This document shows, piece after piece, positions 35,401 through 49,343 of a stretch of DNA of 64,000 bases (position 1 is the stretch's first letter; each line of letters starts with the position of its first letter). The position numbers and the translations under genes were made by a program. Source of the DNA: Hormiphora californensis (lineage: Eukaryota; Ctenophora; Tentaculata; Cydippida; Pleurobrachiidae); assembly GCA_020137815.1 (NCBI GenBank), contig CM035352.1:2549131-2613130 (forward strand), written 5' to 3'. The notes below the pieces were generated by a model. The model was not told the origin of the DNA. It made no database searches and worked only from the letters and a program-made list of their open reading frames with translations.

Positions 35401-37251
35401 AGATCAGTTACCAGTGACCACTCCTCTCGCTCTGCTCATGGGAGTAAGCATCATGTGATATAACATTAACTGGCATTTCTGATTGAGTGATAAAATATCT
35501 TTATTTGACAGGGCTGATGTGGAAACAAAGGTACGGGAAGACCTCGCCACCTCGAACAGACAACTAAAAAGCAAGATTGAACATTTCACAGACCAACTGG
35601 ACCAGTCGCAACGCCAACTTTCCGATATACAGTTTGAAAATCAGAAACTAAAAAACATGTTGGCTGAGGAAAGGAGATCAACTGATAGGTTATTGTCAAT
35701 GTCACATCGGGATCAAGGCTACCCTGCTGGGGGGATGTTAGTACCTCCATTGAACCTTGCTTCTACACCGGCCTCCCCACGAAGCCCTCTCCGACCTTTT
35801 GATAATGTCAACTCAAGGTAACTGCACGTCATAGTTATATCAATTCCGAATGCAGCCTGTCAGAGCATTGGCCTGACCCTCATTTCGGAGCGCGCGAGAA
35901 CTGTGGTCAGAGCTTGGTATCGAAGACACCTCACACTCTGTTTAGCTCACACTCTGCTCAGGTCGCCGGGAGACCTTCGCGCGCGCTGGCAAGGGGTAAC
36001 TTCGTAACCAAGGTCAGAGCATTGGCCTGACAGAATCTTCTTCTTCTTCTATGAGTGTCGGGTATGAAACCCTAAAGAACTATCGCGACTTTCGTCATTG
36101 CGATTTGGTCGACACTGGTGTGAGTGGCCCCCTCGGGTGAAGCTGACAGAATGTGTGCTATACTTGATAGTTGTAGGCAAAAAAGTAAAGGTTTCAAGCA
36201 CACTCTGGCTAAAACCTTGCCCTTAGCTGGCTTACAATACACTGTGAAGCATAATGTATTACTATTTTTAATTAAAGCTTGGTCAACCTTTTCCCTCTCA
36301 TGTCTCAATTCTCATCGCTAGGGGGCACATAGTTTGTTCATTGTTATAAGTGAATGATAAACATACTCAGGTTGCACATTACAACACTACAACAATGCAC
36401 TGTGCTTGTTTTTACTTCAACCAAACTATATAATGCCGTCAAACGATGAGAAATATAGGTTAAGTCGGATCCTTTGAAGTTATCACCCCCCTGGGTGGAA
36501 CGCTATTTTTATTTGCGCTTCGGAAAATTTTTTTGGCTCTCACGCCTTTGTTTCTTGACCAATTTCGTAAAATAAATTTTTTATGGACTCACAAAATTAT
36601 GCTCTTTCCGATGATATGCGGCTTTTTGCCGAAAAGTGAGAGCAAGTGGGGGCTGTCACGCGCAAATACGACGCCGCACGTGAAAATGGGGTGACAACTT
36701 CAAAAAATCCGACTTTAAGTGTATGTACAATGTACATGGTGCAGATATGCACTTACGCCCATGTTATAGAGGCCAAAATAGCCAAACCCGGCCTGAACTC
36801 CGGGATTGATCTGGCTTTTTTGATCTGGCTTTTTTGATCTGGCTTTTTTGATCTGGCTTTTTTGATCTGACTTTTTTAGCCCTTTTTGGCTATTTTTACC
36901 TAAAAAAGTAGGGCCAAAAAAGCCAAACCCGCCCTGAAATCCAGAATTGATCTGTACTGGCTTTTATGGCCGTGCCCCCCCCCCCCTTAGGCCTTATATG
37001 TGTCTTCTTACTAACAATATGCGTGTTTCAGTCGCACTCAAGATGGTGACATGATGATGTTGATAAGATCAAAGGTTAACGAGACGTTAAGCAGGTGTAT
37101 GCCAGTAGAAGAGCAGCAGCAGTCTGGAAGGATAACACCGAGGAGTAGGGGTAACACACCGGGGAGGCGATCACCCGTTAACATGGACTTCCTATCTCCT
37201 GCCCCCCGAGAGGGTGAACCCATCCGGACGTCTGCTGGCAGCTCAATTTAA
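21641..37251 (+). CDS. Large coiled-coil protein, 26 exons, family not recognised
   Basis: Exons: 21641-21704, 21785-21905, 21964-22196, 22309-22451, 23660-23785, 23931-24046, 24152-24278, 24536-24652, 24774-24911, 25001-25141, 25271-25432, 25571-25690, 25811-25902, 25971-26055, 26173-26296, 26656-26755, 26982-27129, 27210-27362, 27492-27686, 27811-28056, 33718-33831, 33922-34253, 34491-34652, 34818-34946, 35512-35817, 37032-37251. They sum to 4014 bases, or 1337 residues, with all phases consistent. The protein begins with an acidic MSDYSDYSDDEDDGPAP, is almost entirely heptad-rich coiled coil (E/K/Q/L-rich), has a histidine run near SHHHHHQAF in exon 11, and ends in a Pro/Ser/Arg-rich tail (RSPVNMDFLSPAP). 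No transmembrane segment or enzyme motif is seen. A cytoskeletal, centrosomal or Golgi tether role is possible but not shown. An acceptor (TTGTTAG) lies two bases before the ATG, and AATAAA follows at 37450. Confidence 0.85.
22481..23615. mobile_element. TIR element with many internal GCACCTCAC motifs
   Basis: It occupies most of intron 4 of the coiled-coil gene. The ends are inverted: CATATGGTCATTTTTTTTTT followed by AACTTGTGCAA on the left, with the reverse complement at 23575-23615. Inside, GCACCTCAC or its complement GTGAGGTGC occurs at least a dozen times on both strands (near 22655, 22796, 22855, 22952, 22996, 23096, 23144, 23289, 23323, 23410, 23423, 23449, 23519), often followed by a TGAGT a few bases on. 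No reading frame is supported. The target duplication is unclear and no superfamily is assigned. Confidence 0.7.
28344..28349 (-). promoter_or_regulatory. Poly(A) signal AATAAA for the nested histidine-rich gene
   Basis: TTTATT on the plus strand reads AATAAA on the minus strand, about 115 bases after the stop codon of the nested gene, within AT-rich sequence. Confidence 0.5.
28464..29189 (-). CDS. Secreted histidine-rich repeat protein, nested in an intron
   Basis: This single-exon gene of 241 residues starts at ATG 29189. Residues 1-16 (MKIILFVALAVMAVNG) are a typical signal peptide. The remaining 225 residues are exactly 25 tandem nine-residue units of ERRHHHGVE, giving 75 histidines and no cysteine. 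Two units carry an Asp instead of Glu or Arg. The frame ends cleanly at a unit boundary (HHHGVE then TAA). A splice acceptor (CTTCCCTAG, AG at 29200-29201) lies 10 bases upstream and an AATAAA lies downstream. Differences between units are almost all silent in this frame but change residues in the plus-strand frames, so this strand is probably the coding one. A secreted protein with regular HHH clusters could bind metal ions or mineral surfaces; this is inference. No known family is recognised, and glassin-like histidine-rich sponge silica proteins are only a loose analogy. Confidence 0.75.
   Translation of the reverse strand: MKIILFVALAVMAVNGEDRHHHGVEERRHHHGVEERRHHHGVEERRHHHGVEERRHHHGVEERRHHHGVEERRHHHGVEERRHHHGVEERRHHHGVEERRHHHGVEERRHHHGVEDRRHHHGVEERRHHHGVEERRHHHGVEERRHHHGVEERRHHHGVEERRHHHGVEERRHHHGVEERRHHHGVEERRHHHGVEERRHHHGVEERRHHHGVEERRHHHGVEERRHHHGVEERRHHHGVE
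28466..29139. repeat. 27-base minisatellite, about 25 units
   Basis: The unit is 27 bases (CTCCGTGATGGTGACGGCGC plus TCCTCAA), a multiple of three without stops, so four frames stay open. It encodes the repeats of the minus-strand histidine-rich protein. The plus-strand frames (DGDGAPQLR and others) lack a signal peptide and are taken as shadows. Confidence 0.9.
29531..29565. repeat. (GA)n plus poly-G tract
   Basis: A short microsatellite inside intron 20 of the coiled-coil gene. Confidence 0.9.
29943..31408. repeat. First copy of a 1.47-kb tandem duplication
   Basis: It begins CGGAGATGATTATTTGGAAC and runs through a 24-base minisatellite (29955-30575), unique sequence, a 105-base CCTCCGGGCCC module (30887-30990), a (GA)n tract, and the first part of a foldback element (31214-31408). 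It is nearly identical to 31409-32838, so the duplication is recent. Confidence 0.9.
29955..30575. repeat. 24-base minisatellite (first copy)
   Basis: About 26 units of GGAACGGGGTCAGCTGTCTT plus CTCT, with variants (GGAGCGGGG, TTACT, GTGGCTG). The unit is a multiple of three, so several frames stay open (LERGQLSS on plus, VPEKTADP on minus). No signal peptide or codon bias supports a protein. Confidence 0.9.
31409..32838. repeat. Second copy of the 1.47-kb tandem duplication
   Basis: This copy is nearly identical to 29943-31408 but about 36 bases shorter, through lost minisatellite units and a shorter (GA)n. Its end continues into the complete foldback element, showing that the duplication started in this copy's flank and cut the element in the first copy. 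Confidence 0.9.
31421..32020. repeat. 24-base minisatellite (second copy)
   Basis: The same array as 29955-30575, with fewer units in the GGAACGGGG half. Confidence 0.9.
32644..33465. mobile_element. 822-base foldback element
   Basis: The arms of roughly 365 bases are inverted copies beginning CTACCGTGTGGGGCAATAAA and containing a long C or G run and CATGGTCATTCATTCCAG. The centre is about 70-90 bases. A partial copy of the left arm is at 31214-31408, cut by the tandem duplication. No clean target duplication is visible, and no coding sequence is present. Confidence 0.85.
34740..34790. repeat. Solo end of the composite repeat (CACTGCGCTGACGAGCGC)
   Basis: It matches the GC-hairpin terminus found at 8450-8475 and 49320-49340 (TGCGCT, short loop, AGCGCA, then AAGGTG). 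It suggests that this terminus can occur independently of the rest of the composite element. Confidence 0.5.
34985..35340. repeat. About 35-base tandem repeat in intron 24
   Basis: Roughly ten degenerate units of AGATTAGGTGGGTCAAAGTG followed by GGAAAGTTTCTTAG lie head to tail between exons 24 and 25 of the coiled-coil gene. Confidence 0.85.
35818..37031 (+). other. Last intron of the coiled-coil gene
   Basis: Besides the MITE at 35911-36024 it holds five tandem units of TTTTTTGATCTGGC at about 36813-36868 and a poly-C run at 36976-36986. Open frames at 36072-36308 and 36646-36837 show nothing recognisable. Confidence 0.6.
35911..36024. mobile_element. MITE of the TTGGTAACGAAG family
   Basis: It starts CTTGGTATCGAAGACACCTC and ends GGGGTAACTTCGTAACCAAG. 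A near copy with the same left half is at 37511-37610. TCAGAGCATTGGCCTGAC lies before and after the copy (about 35860 and 36014). Confidence 0.65.
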
Positions 37252-37449
37252 GATCCAGAGCTTATGATTGTTGTTATTGTTGTTATGTTAACTTAATTAG
37301 GAGATAGGGTGTTCAATCTGACAATATCTGAATTGGACACCCCGTACGAGAACTAAGGATGTTCCGACTATTTATCAGCAGCACTTCATTTTTTTCAGAA
37401 AACGATATGAAATGTTTTCTGTATAGTTTGGAAATGAGTTTATTTGTTT

Positions 37450-37455
37450 AATAAA
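37450..37455 (+). promoter_or_regulatory. Poly(A) signal of the coiled-coil gene
   Basis: AATAAA about 200 bases after the stop codon at 37251, in AT-rich sequence. Confidence 0.6.
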
Positions 37456-37479
37456 GTATTGCAGTTACACTGGCAGTAG

Positions 37480-38185
37480 CTGTCTGGCGCCGCCGACCCC
37501 ATCTGAGCTTGGTATCGAAGACACCTCACACTCTGTTTAGGCTTCGCGGCCTTCGTTTGGCGTGCTTCGCACGCCGCGCCGGCAAGGGAGGGGTAACTTC
37601 GTTACCAAATCTGAGCGCACTCGTGGGGTATGGCGCCGCCATACAGGGCAGTAGGCACTTATACTAATTATGATTTTCCGTGTCACAAAGTCCAAAGACT
37701 CAAATAATGACTGTATTCGACGTGACTGACGTGATTGTGATATGAGTGTGACAACTATACGCTGAGTCTGTCAGTGTCTGGTGAATCCCGGATGTTATCG
37801 ATAATAAATATATGCTTTGTAATTAATTTCGTATGTTGTGAAGTTTCATTTGAATAAAATTACGTTGCTAAAATCACAGTCCACTTGTTTTTTTTCTGTC
37901 TCAATCTGACGGCGCCACTGCGCCAGAGACCCCATTTGAAATTGATATGTGTCTGGTGGCGCCAGACTCCAAGTCCAAATTGATGCAGCTTGCGCTCAGA
38001 GTCAGATTAGATAGATGGGGTTGGCGGCGTCAGAGTCAGACAGTATCTGGTGTAGTGGCGCCAGACTCCATTTTGATTCTCAAAAAGACATAATAAAAGA
38101 TGAAATCTGACTAGGTCCTTTAATAGGTCGGTTCGATAATTATCAGATAATCAAATCGAGGTATGGTGCCGCCAGACAGCATTTT
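37480..38185. repeat. Dispersed GGCGCC/CTGGCGCCAGAC motif array
   Basis: Variants of TCTGGCGGCGCCAGACTCCA occur about seven times (near 37484, 37630, 37910, 37955, 38022, 38055, 38167), separated by AT-rich sequence. A TTGGTAACGAAG-family MITE (37511-37610) is inserted near the start. No gene is seen. It may be a degraded tandem repeat or a multi-TIR element. Confidence 0.55.
37511..37610. mobile_element. MITE of the TTGGTAACGAAG family
   Basis: It starts CTTGGTATCGAAGACACCTC and ends GGGGTAACTTCGTTACCAA; same family as 35911-36024. Confidence 0.65.
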
Positions 38186-38474
38186 ATTAACTTTTAGTGG
38201 GGAGAGAAAACGGTTAGCGCGTGTTTTTCAATTTTAATCTGCAGTATTGTGCCGCGCGGCGCGCGCTCTGTAGCTTTTTTCCCTAAAATTGCATTGCAAA
38301 TTTTCTTAGCTTTTTTTGTGAAGTTGTTGCCAGAAAAACTTAAAACACGTTTCACTTTGGGTCTTGTTACTTGTAAGTTGTCTCATGTAGGCTATCCGCT
38401 ATATTGCATAACATGTGAGGCAAAATCTGTAGCATCCTTATTAGTGTTTGCACCAACTTGAGTCTAAAAACCAT

Positions 38475-38710
38475 CTAAAGGTCCCCCCAAACTACTATGT
38501 CCCTTGCTGCGCGCGACCGGATTTTAGACGGCCATAGCTCCACCCCCTGATAAGATAGAGACTTGAAATTTGTTTTGTAGGGAGATCATATCGAGTTCTT
38601 CGTACAAAACAAATTTCAAGTCTCTATCTTATCAGGGAGTGGAGTTATGACCGTGGGAAATTTCACAAAACCCGAGTGAGGGACATAGTAGTTTGGGGTG
38701 TACTTTAGTA
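38475..38710. mobile_element. Palindromic element with CTAAAG ends
   Basis: The outer arms CCAAACTACTATGTCCCT and AGGGACATAGTAGTTTGG are inverted copies flanked by CTAAAG and CTTTAG. The inner arms contain CTGATAAGATAGAGACTTG and its inverse. It is related to 13527-13622. Confidence 0.75.
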
Positions 38711-39461
38711 CACCTCCTGATTGGAGCATCGGGCCTCCTTCGAATGGCCTGGGCCTGTACACAATTTGTGTGCGATCCCAAGCAATTCGAAGTAGGCTCT
38801 ACTTGTGTGATTTAGCATATGAAAATGCTCCTCTAGCAGTTAAGGCTACAAGAATAATAACTATTTTGTGATGATGATGATTGCGTAGCAAAGAGCGGAC
38901 TGCGGGCTATGTTACATTTAAACTTTTCATCTTGTGGCACACGCCTGACTTGTGGCACGAATATAAAATCCTTGGGCATTTGTACTGTTGTAAGTTGTTA
39001 TCAAGCTTTTCATTTCAAACCTTATGTCCGCGTGACCTTATCTAATTTCGTAATAAAAAATCCGGTGCTTGCTCACATCTCCAAGCTGCCCAGTGCTCTC
39101 TCTCTCTGAATTTAAAACTCATGTGTATAATATCCTCGCCTCTTGAGGCAGGTATAAAGCACGCATCTTTTTACCAAGTTGTCCCTAAAAAATACAATTA
39201 AACTTTATTTTACCACTGACACGCGTTCGATTGTTTGTACAATCAGCTTTTTTATCGAATGTAGTGCCCGCCATTCTAATCTGTAGAACAAGCTTGTAGA
39301 AAGCTACAATCGCTGTCAGCAAGTTTATCGCAGCAGTACCTGTCAAATGTTTTTGCAAACTATGGGAAACCCTGTGACAATGCGAGGACATGTGATGGTG
39401 TACAATTTCACGAAAATTGAATATATTTCTTCTACTTATCTCCACATATTGTTTGATAGCC
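38711..39461. other. Intergenic, upstream of TENT5
   Basis: No gene is supported. The interval ends in a good acceptor (TTTGATAG, AG at 39458-39459) two bases before the TENT5 ATG. The minus-strand frame at 39185-39604 overlaps TENT5 exon 1 and is taken as a shadow. Confidence 0.5.
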
Positions 39462-43115
<3,654 letters not shown>

Positions 43116-44240
43116 GATGCTGTGTATTCCAGCAGGGGGTGAGTGAAAATATGAGTAAATTGGGAAGTGGAAAGTGAGAGAAAGTGAGAGAGAGATGCGT
43201 TAACTGAAGGCACTGGTTGTCAAATAACTCTCAAATATACATCCTCACTGAGAGGAAGTGACTCTGTGTTATCCACTTTTAACGAGCCATAATGATTGTG
43301 AAAAAAGTGTACAAAATACTACTAAGAAATAATAAGAGACACAACCGTACTGGTCTGTACATATAATAAAGAAAAGTTAAAAAAGAGAAGGGCACGAGAC
43401 GTTCTTCTAAACCATTTGGTATTGCCAAAATCGCTGTTTTGTTGAGAATATCTAGAGAAAAGATCTCTCTCTTTCTCTCTCTCCAATCTATATTGTACAT
43501 ACAGCTAACCATCACTGTATTGGCACAATCAAGAGGGATATGAAACGAGAGAGATAGAGAGAGAATAATCTCTTTTTACTATGGTTTTAGCTGTGATATA
43601 TAACTATCTTAAAACTTTGTAAAGAATCTGTTTTATAAATTTGATTTAGTCAGAGTGAGAGTGTGTGACTGCATTGTCGGCCATGTGCAACTGTGTTTAT
43701 GAAAGGATACAAGTGGCAGAAGAAAGAGGCTCTCTCTAGCTGGGAGAGTGATAGAGAGTTATTCAGAGTGGATTTGGAGTAGTATTATTTGCACATGTGC
43801 TTGAGCGGCTAACAGCTCCCACCGAACTGACTGATATTTTATTGTTTTACATGTGTACACATACTGTCATAATGCCAATATCTTTGTTCCTTTTTTTGAA
43901 ATTAAAAATCTTGTACGCCGTGGACCAAGCCCCTCTACATGTTAAATGAGTTAGCGAGTAGAGAAGGAGAGATAATAACAACGCCGATTTTGTTCATTTT
44001 AAGGAATGTTTTTTAAATAGTTTGGTCCACACGCTTTACGTTGAATTGTTTACTGTTAAGAAAAGTAAAAACAGCTGAATGTTAATTTGGTTTTCTGTAC
44101 AATGTGTGTTATTTATTTTGACAAACTCATTAACTTTTTCATTCTTATATTTGTCCCAAAATTTAAACTCCATCAATAATTCATGCCACTATTATAACAG
44201 ACTACAGAGGAGGAGCGTGCTGTCCTTTAAATAAAGATGT
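43116..44240 (+). other. Probable TENT5 3' UTR and flank
   Basis: AT-rich sequence without a gene. Candidate AATAAA signals occur near 43367 and at 44230-44235. Confidence 0.45.
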
Positions 44241-44246
44241 CTGTGA

Positions 44247-44360
44247 TTGTTTTTTGTTTATTTGTTTGTTTGTTTGTTTGTTTGTTTGTTTGTGGTGTTG
44301 TTTGTTTGTGTGTTTATTTTTTTGTTTGTTAGTGGGTTTGTTTGTTTGTTTGTTGCAAGG
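44247..44360. repeat. (TTTG)n microsatellite
   Basis: TTTGTTTG runs with a few substitutions; the open frame here (FVCLFVCLFV) is an artefact. Confidence 0.95.
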
Positions 44361-44518
44361 AATTCCAGGTCTAGTTTCCACCGTACACTCCTGGAAGAAA
44401 ACAGCATCTCAACTTCTCATGATCAATCCCTGATCAATCGCTGAGTGAACATTTCCAAGAGGATCAGAGATAGAGGGAGAGAGAGGGGGAGAGAGAGGGA
44501 GAGGAGAGAGAGAGGGGG

Positions 44519-44550
<32 letters not shown>

Positions 44551-45124
44551 AAGAGAGAGTGGGAGAGAGAGAAGGAAGATCCACTACTGTCTGGGAAGTT
44601 AAGGAGCTGGCCTGTGGGAGGCGTGGGTTATACTGCACCTGACAAACTATTGTTCACTGGAGTGAGCCGCCAATGAGCCACTCTTCATCCAATCACGTGA
44701 TACACACCTTGACTGAACAGGTGCTTAACTAATCTAACTATACCCTTCCCCCCCCCTCTCTCTCCTCTCTGAAGAACAGGCCCCTGCTGTTCAATCTCAA
44801 TACTAGCTCCATCAATTCTCTCTCTTTCTCTGTCTGTGTGTCTCTCTTTCCGTCCCACTGTCTCTCTAATATCTCTCCCTCTCTCTCCATCTCACACTAT
44901 ATCATCATCATCTTCTCACGGCCGCTCTGTTTCCGTCCCTTTGGATGGGCGTGGCGGCTTGATAACAGACAGCTGGAGAACAGAATATAAATGTGAACCA
45001 TTCCCTGCTGTGTGTTTCAAACCTTTCTCTCTCTCAAAATTATTTGTCATTTAAAATATAAGAATGTCTTCCCTTTCTCTTTCTCTCTCGAAGGTGGCAA
45101 TATAATATACTCTCTCTCTCTCTC

Positions 45125-45185
<61 letters not shown>

Positions 45186-45213
45186 GCTCTCTCTCCCTCT
45201 CTCTATCTCTCTC

Positions 45214-45253
<40 letters not shown>

Positions 45254-45617
45254 CTCCCTCTCTCCGGCACACGTGTAAATACATGGCACGGATGCCAGGA
45301 ATGAGAAACGGTAATAGGCAATTAGTTGACTCAATGGGAGATAGCTACATTCTACCCAACTGTGTGCCAAGGAAATAAAAGATCACCAGTAGTATCACTA
45401 TAATAGTGATGTGGCAGAAAGTGTTTGACTGTGGTAGCAGAGCACTTGTTCCACATCAAATTCCGGACACTTCCTAATAATAAAACTCAGATCCACCGGA
45501 TCTGTCTACCTGAAAGATCTTTTTTTATATTCAACCATCGCCTTTCAATGTATTCAGTGTGCCCTAGAGAGAGGGAGAGAGGGAAAGAGAGATAGAAAGA
45601 GAGAGACAGAGAGATAG

Positions 45618-45722
45618 CCTCCGGGCCCTCAGATCCAACAGGATCCGGGCTCGGGGGATTTAACCCTGTTCTCGCATGGGGCCTTACGGCCCCATGTGGG
45701 AGTGGTGCGTGTAGTGGACTGA
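45618..45722 (+). repeat. Dispersed 105-base module ending at a (GA)n tract
   Basis: It starts CCTCCGGGCCCTCAGATCCA and ends GTGCGTGTAGTGGACTGA, then (GA)n. Copies lie at 30887-30990 and 32334-32434, both also followed by (GA)n. It may be the 3' end of a short retroelement whose tail seeds the microsatellite; this is inference. Confidence 0.6.
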
Positions 45723-46401
45723 GAGAGAGTGAGAGAGAGAGTGTGTGTGTGTGTAGGATGTTTTGTAGGATGTGCACGGGAAGGTGCTGCACTATAAAAT
45801 GGTTAAGTCTCCACCTCGATGTACCTACAGACAGTAGCTGCAATAGCATCACCACCTTCTTCCCAGCATATACATGTATTATTACCATCGTTGTGCTATC
45901 TCAGCTGATAGGTAAATTCGCTGGGGGAAGTAGTGGGGGATAAATGTAACAGAGAAACATTTCATGACATGTTGTGAGATGAGAATATATATACTGTGAC
46001 ATTTTGTACATCTTGTACATTTCTCATTTCCTGGTTGTCTATATGAACCACACACACATCTAGCAAACACACACACAAACTCGTTCATTGTGGGTCACTC
46101 ATACACACTGTGAAATACAGATTATATATAATGAATGAATGTTGGTTAGTTTAAACCACACGTACGTATGTGTGTCAAAAATTACTTTGGTTTGTTTCTC
46201 GCTCAGATCTCTCTCTCTGTTGGTATATAAATATAACAATGCCCTGTACCCTAGCTCTTAGAGATCTCTACTGTTGGCGACTCTAGTCTTACTCATCATC
46301 CCCTATATGGTATGACCTACTCATAAAATGCTCCGTTTTCGTGATCGGACATTATATACCCCCATACCATATGAAAGGCCCCCATGAAAGGTGAAGAGAA
46401 T

Positions 46402-46620
<219 letters not shown>

Positions 46621-46920
46621 ACAGTACTTTGAGAAACTTTGGTACATCTCTCTGACAGTGTTTCATTGTCATGAATGAATATAATAAATATGACATTCTG
46701 TAGAACAGCTGCAGTCAGCTGTGGGGTTATTACTGATTATTGCTCCCCCACCATTAAGATGAGGAGAAAGAAGGGACTTTATACCCCGGTCCGGGTATAA
46801 TATAATTGCATCCCTACACAATGGTCCCTGTACACGGACAAATTACTGCGTAGACCATGCTGGGCCCCCAGATAACCTAATTAGCTCAGAATGGTATATT
46901 AAGCGAAAGTAATTAGTATT

Positions 46921-49343
46921 ATTAAGCCAAAAACTAATTGGAATTAGTTGGCGGGAAAGGTGGCCCACTTACACCTTTTGCTACTACCGGGTACCACGAA
47001 CTGTCATTCTCTTCACGTCACGTCGGTATCTCAATCTCTCTCTCACCCTTTCTCTTTCTCTATTTCACTCACCTCTTATATCCCTGATACATTTTAAAAT
47101 AAAACCCGGCATCAGGCAAAGGTGTAAGTGGGCCACCTTTCCCGCCAACTAATTCCAATTAGTTTTTGGCTTAATTTAGGTCCCTTTTTGGTTTCTAATG
47201 TCAGTATGACATTATTTCATGATGTAAAATTGTCAAAATGATGTGTTATATGAGAAACGAGACGAATTTCTGTGAAAATCGTAATTTTAGACGTCATTAT
47301 GACGTCATCTTGACGTAATTAGTGACGTCGTAACGACGTAATTGCATCACGATATATTTTGAATCAATACCCCTGAAGGAGCTTGTAAAGTATCATTGAC
47401 CACAGTGGTCAGGGAAAGGGAGTTTTTGCTCGAAAAACGTTCAATTTGCTGAATTTTTCGTCAAATTTTTGACTTCCGACGCGATTTAAGGGCTCAAAAT
47501 GATAAGCTACGAAAATTCGCTATATAGTATCTGAAAGTTCAGACAATTTGCCGGTAACGATTTTTCGTCAAATCAGAAATCGGAACACGTCTTCAGGGTG
47601 CTAGAGGCGTTTGAAAAAAGTTAGTCGGTCGCGCGCAATGACGTCACTCGTGACGTCATTGCGCGCATCATAGGTAAGATGGAGAGTCGCCACCCGAATG
47701 GGTACATGCACGAGACAATTATCTGTCGAATGCCGCTTGGTTTAAGGTCGTACGATGTCTGGTTCGTCTCAAACTGGGACCAAACGGAAGGTAACAAAGC
47801 GTCTATACATCTATGTATGTATCTATTAAGCCAAAAACTAATTGGAATTAGTTGGCGGGAAAGGTGGCCCACTTACACCTTTTGCTGCTACCGGGTACCA
47901 CGAACTGTCATTCTCTTCACGTCACAGTCGGTATCTCAATCTCTCTCTCTCTCACCCTTTCTCTTTCTCTATTTCACTCACCTCTTATATCCCTGATACA
48001 TTTTAAAATAAAACCCGGCATCAGGCAAAGGTGTAAGTGGGCCACCTTTCCCGCCAACTAATTCCAATTAGTTTTTGGCTTAATTTAGGTCCCTTTTTGG
48101 TTTCTAATGTCAGTATGACATTATTTCATGATGTAAAATTGTCAAAATGATGTGTTATATGAGAAACGAGACGAATTTCTGTGAAAATCGTAATTTTGAC
48201 GTCATTATGACGTCATCTGACGTAATTAGTGACGTCGTAACGACGTAATTGCATCACAATATATTTTGAATGAATACCCTGAAGGAGCTTGTAAAGTATC
48301 ATTGACCACAGTGGTCAGGAAAGGGAGTTTTTGCTCGAAAAACGTTCATTTTACTGAATTTTTCGTCAAATTTTTGACTTCCGACGCGATTTAAGGCCTC
48401 AAAATGATGAGCTACGAAAATTCGCTATATAGTATCTGAAAGTTCAGACGATTTGCCGGTAACGATTTTTCGTCAAATCAGAAATCGGAACACGTCTTCA
48501 GGGTGCTAGAGGCGTTTGAAAAAAGTTAGTCGATCTCGCGCAATGACGTCACTCGTGACGTCATTGCGCGCGTCATAGGTAAGATTGAGAGTCGCCACCC
48601 AAATGGGTACATGCACGAGACAATTATCTGTCGAATGCCGCTTAGTTTAAGGTTGTACGATGTCTGGTTCGTCTCAAACTGGGACCAAACGGAAGGTAAT
48701 AAAGCGTCTATACATCTATCTATCTATCTATCTATCTATCAACCTAGTTATCCCCACACTGAATTTTCTGTTTTGGGGGTGGTGTTATAACTTTTGAACA
48801 AAATGAGCTAGCCACTTGAAAATTTTTACCATCGATAGATGTCTACAAGAAGCTTCTGAGTACAAAATTTCAGCTTCCTAGCTCATCCGGTTCCGGAGTT
48901 ATGGCGTGTCAAAAAGTGCCAAAATGGGCTAAAAGTATGAAATAACTATATATACGCTGTGAGCAAGCGGGCCGTTTTTGGGGGAATTTTTTTCGGGGAG
49001 TTGGATGGGGCCACCTTTGCGCTTGCCAGCGCAGTGATGTATCAACCTAGTTATCCCCACACTGAATTTTCTGTTTTGGGGTTGGTGTTATAACTTTTGA
49101 ACAAAATGAGCTAGCCACTTGAAATTTTTACCATCGATAGATGTCTACAAGAAGCTTCTGAGTACAAAATTTCAGCTTCCTAGCTCATCCGGTTCCGGAG
49201 TTATGGCCTGTCAAAAAGTGCCAAAATGGGCTAAAAGTATGAAATAACTATATATACGCTGTGAGCAAGCGGGCCGTTTTTTGGGGGAATTTTTTTCGGG
49301 CGGTTGGATGGGGTCACCTTTGCGCTTGCCAGCGCAGTGATAA
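46921..49343 (+). mobile_element. Composite repeat array with internal tandem duplication
   Basis: Two direct copies of a unit of about 905 bases (46921-47825 and 47827-48730) each start with a hairpin MITE (TTAAGCCAAAAACTAATTGG) and continue with GGTCCCTTTTTGGTTTC, the palindrome around TGACGTCACTCGTGACGTCA, and an ATCT microsatellite. Then two copies of a 285-base module (about 48739-49023 and 49043-49343) end in the GC hairpin TTTGCGCTTGCCAGCGCAGT. The reverse-oriented relative fills M13 intron 7. The short frames inside (such as 47679-47996) are not conserved proteins. Confidence 0.75.
48712..48740. repeat. (ATCT)n microsatellite within the composite element
   Basis: ATCTATCT runs at the junction of the 905-base unit and the 285-base module; the reverse-oriented copy has CATA repeats at 9664-9680. 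Confidence 0.85.
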
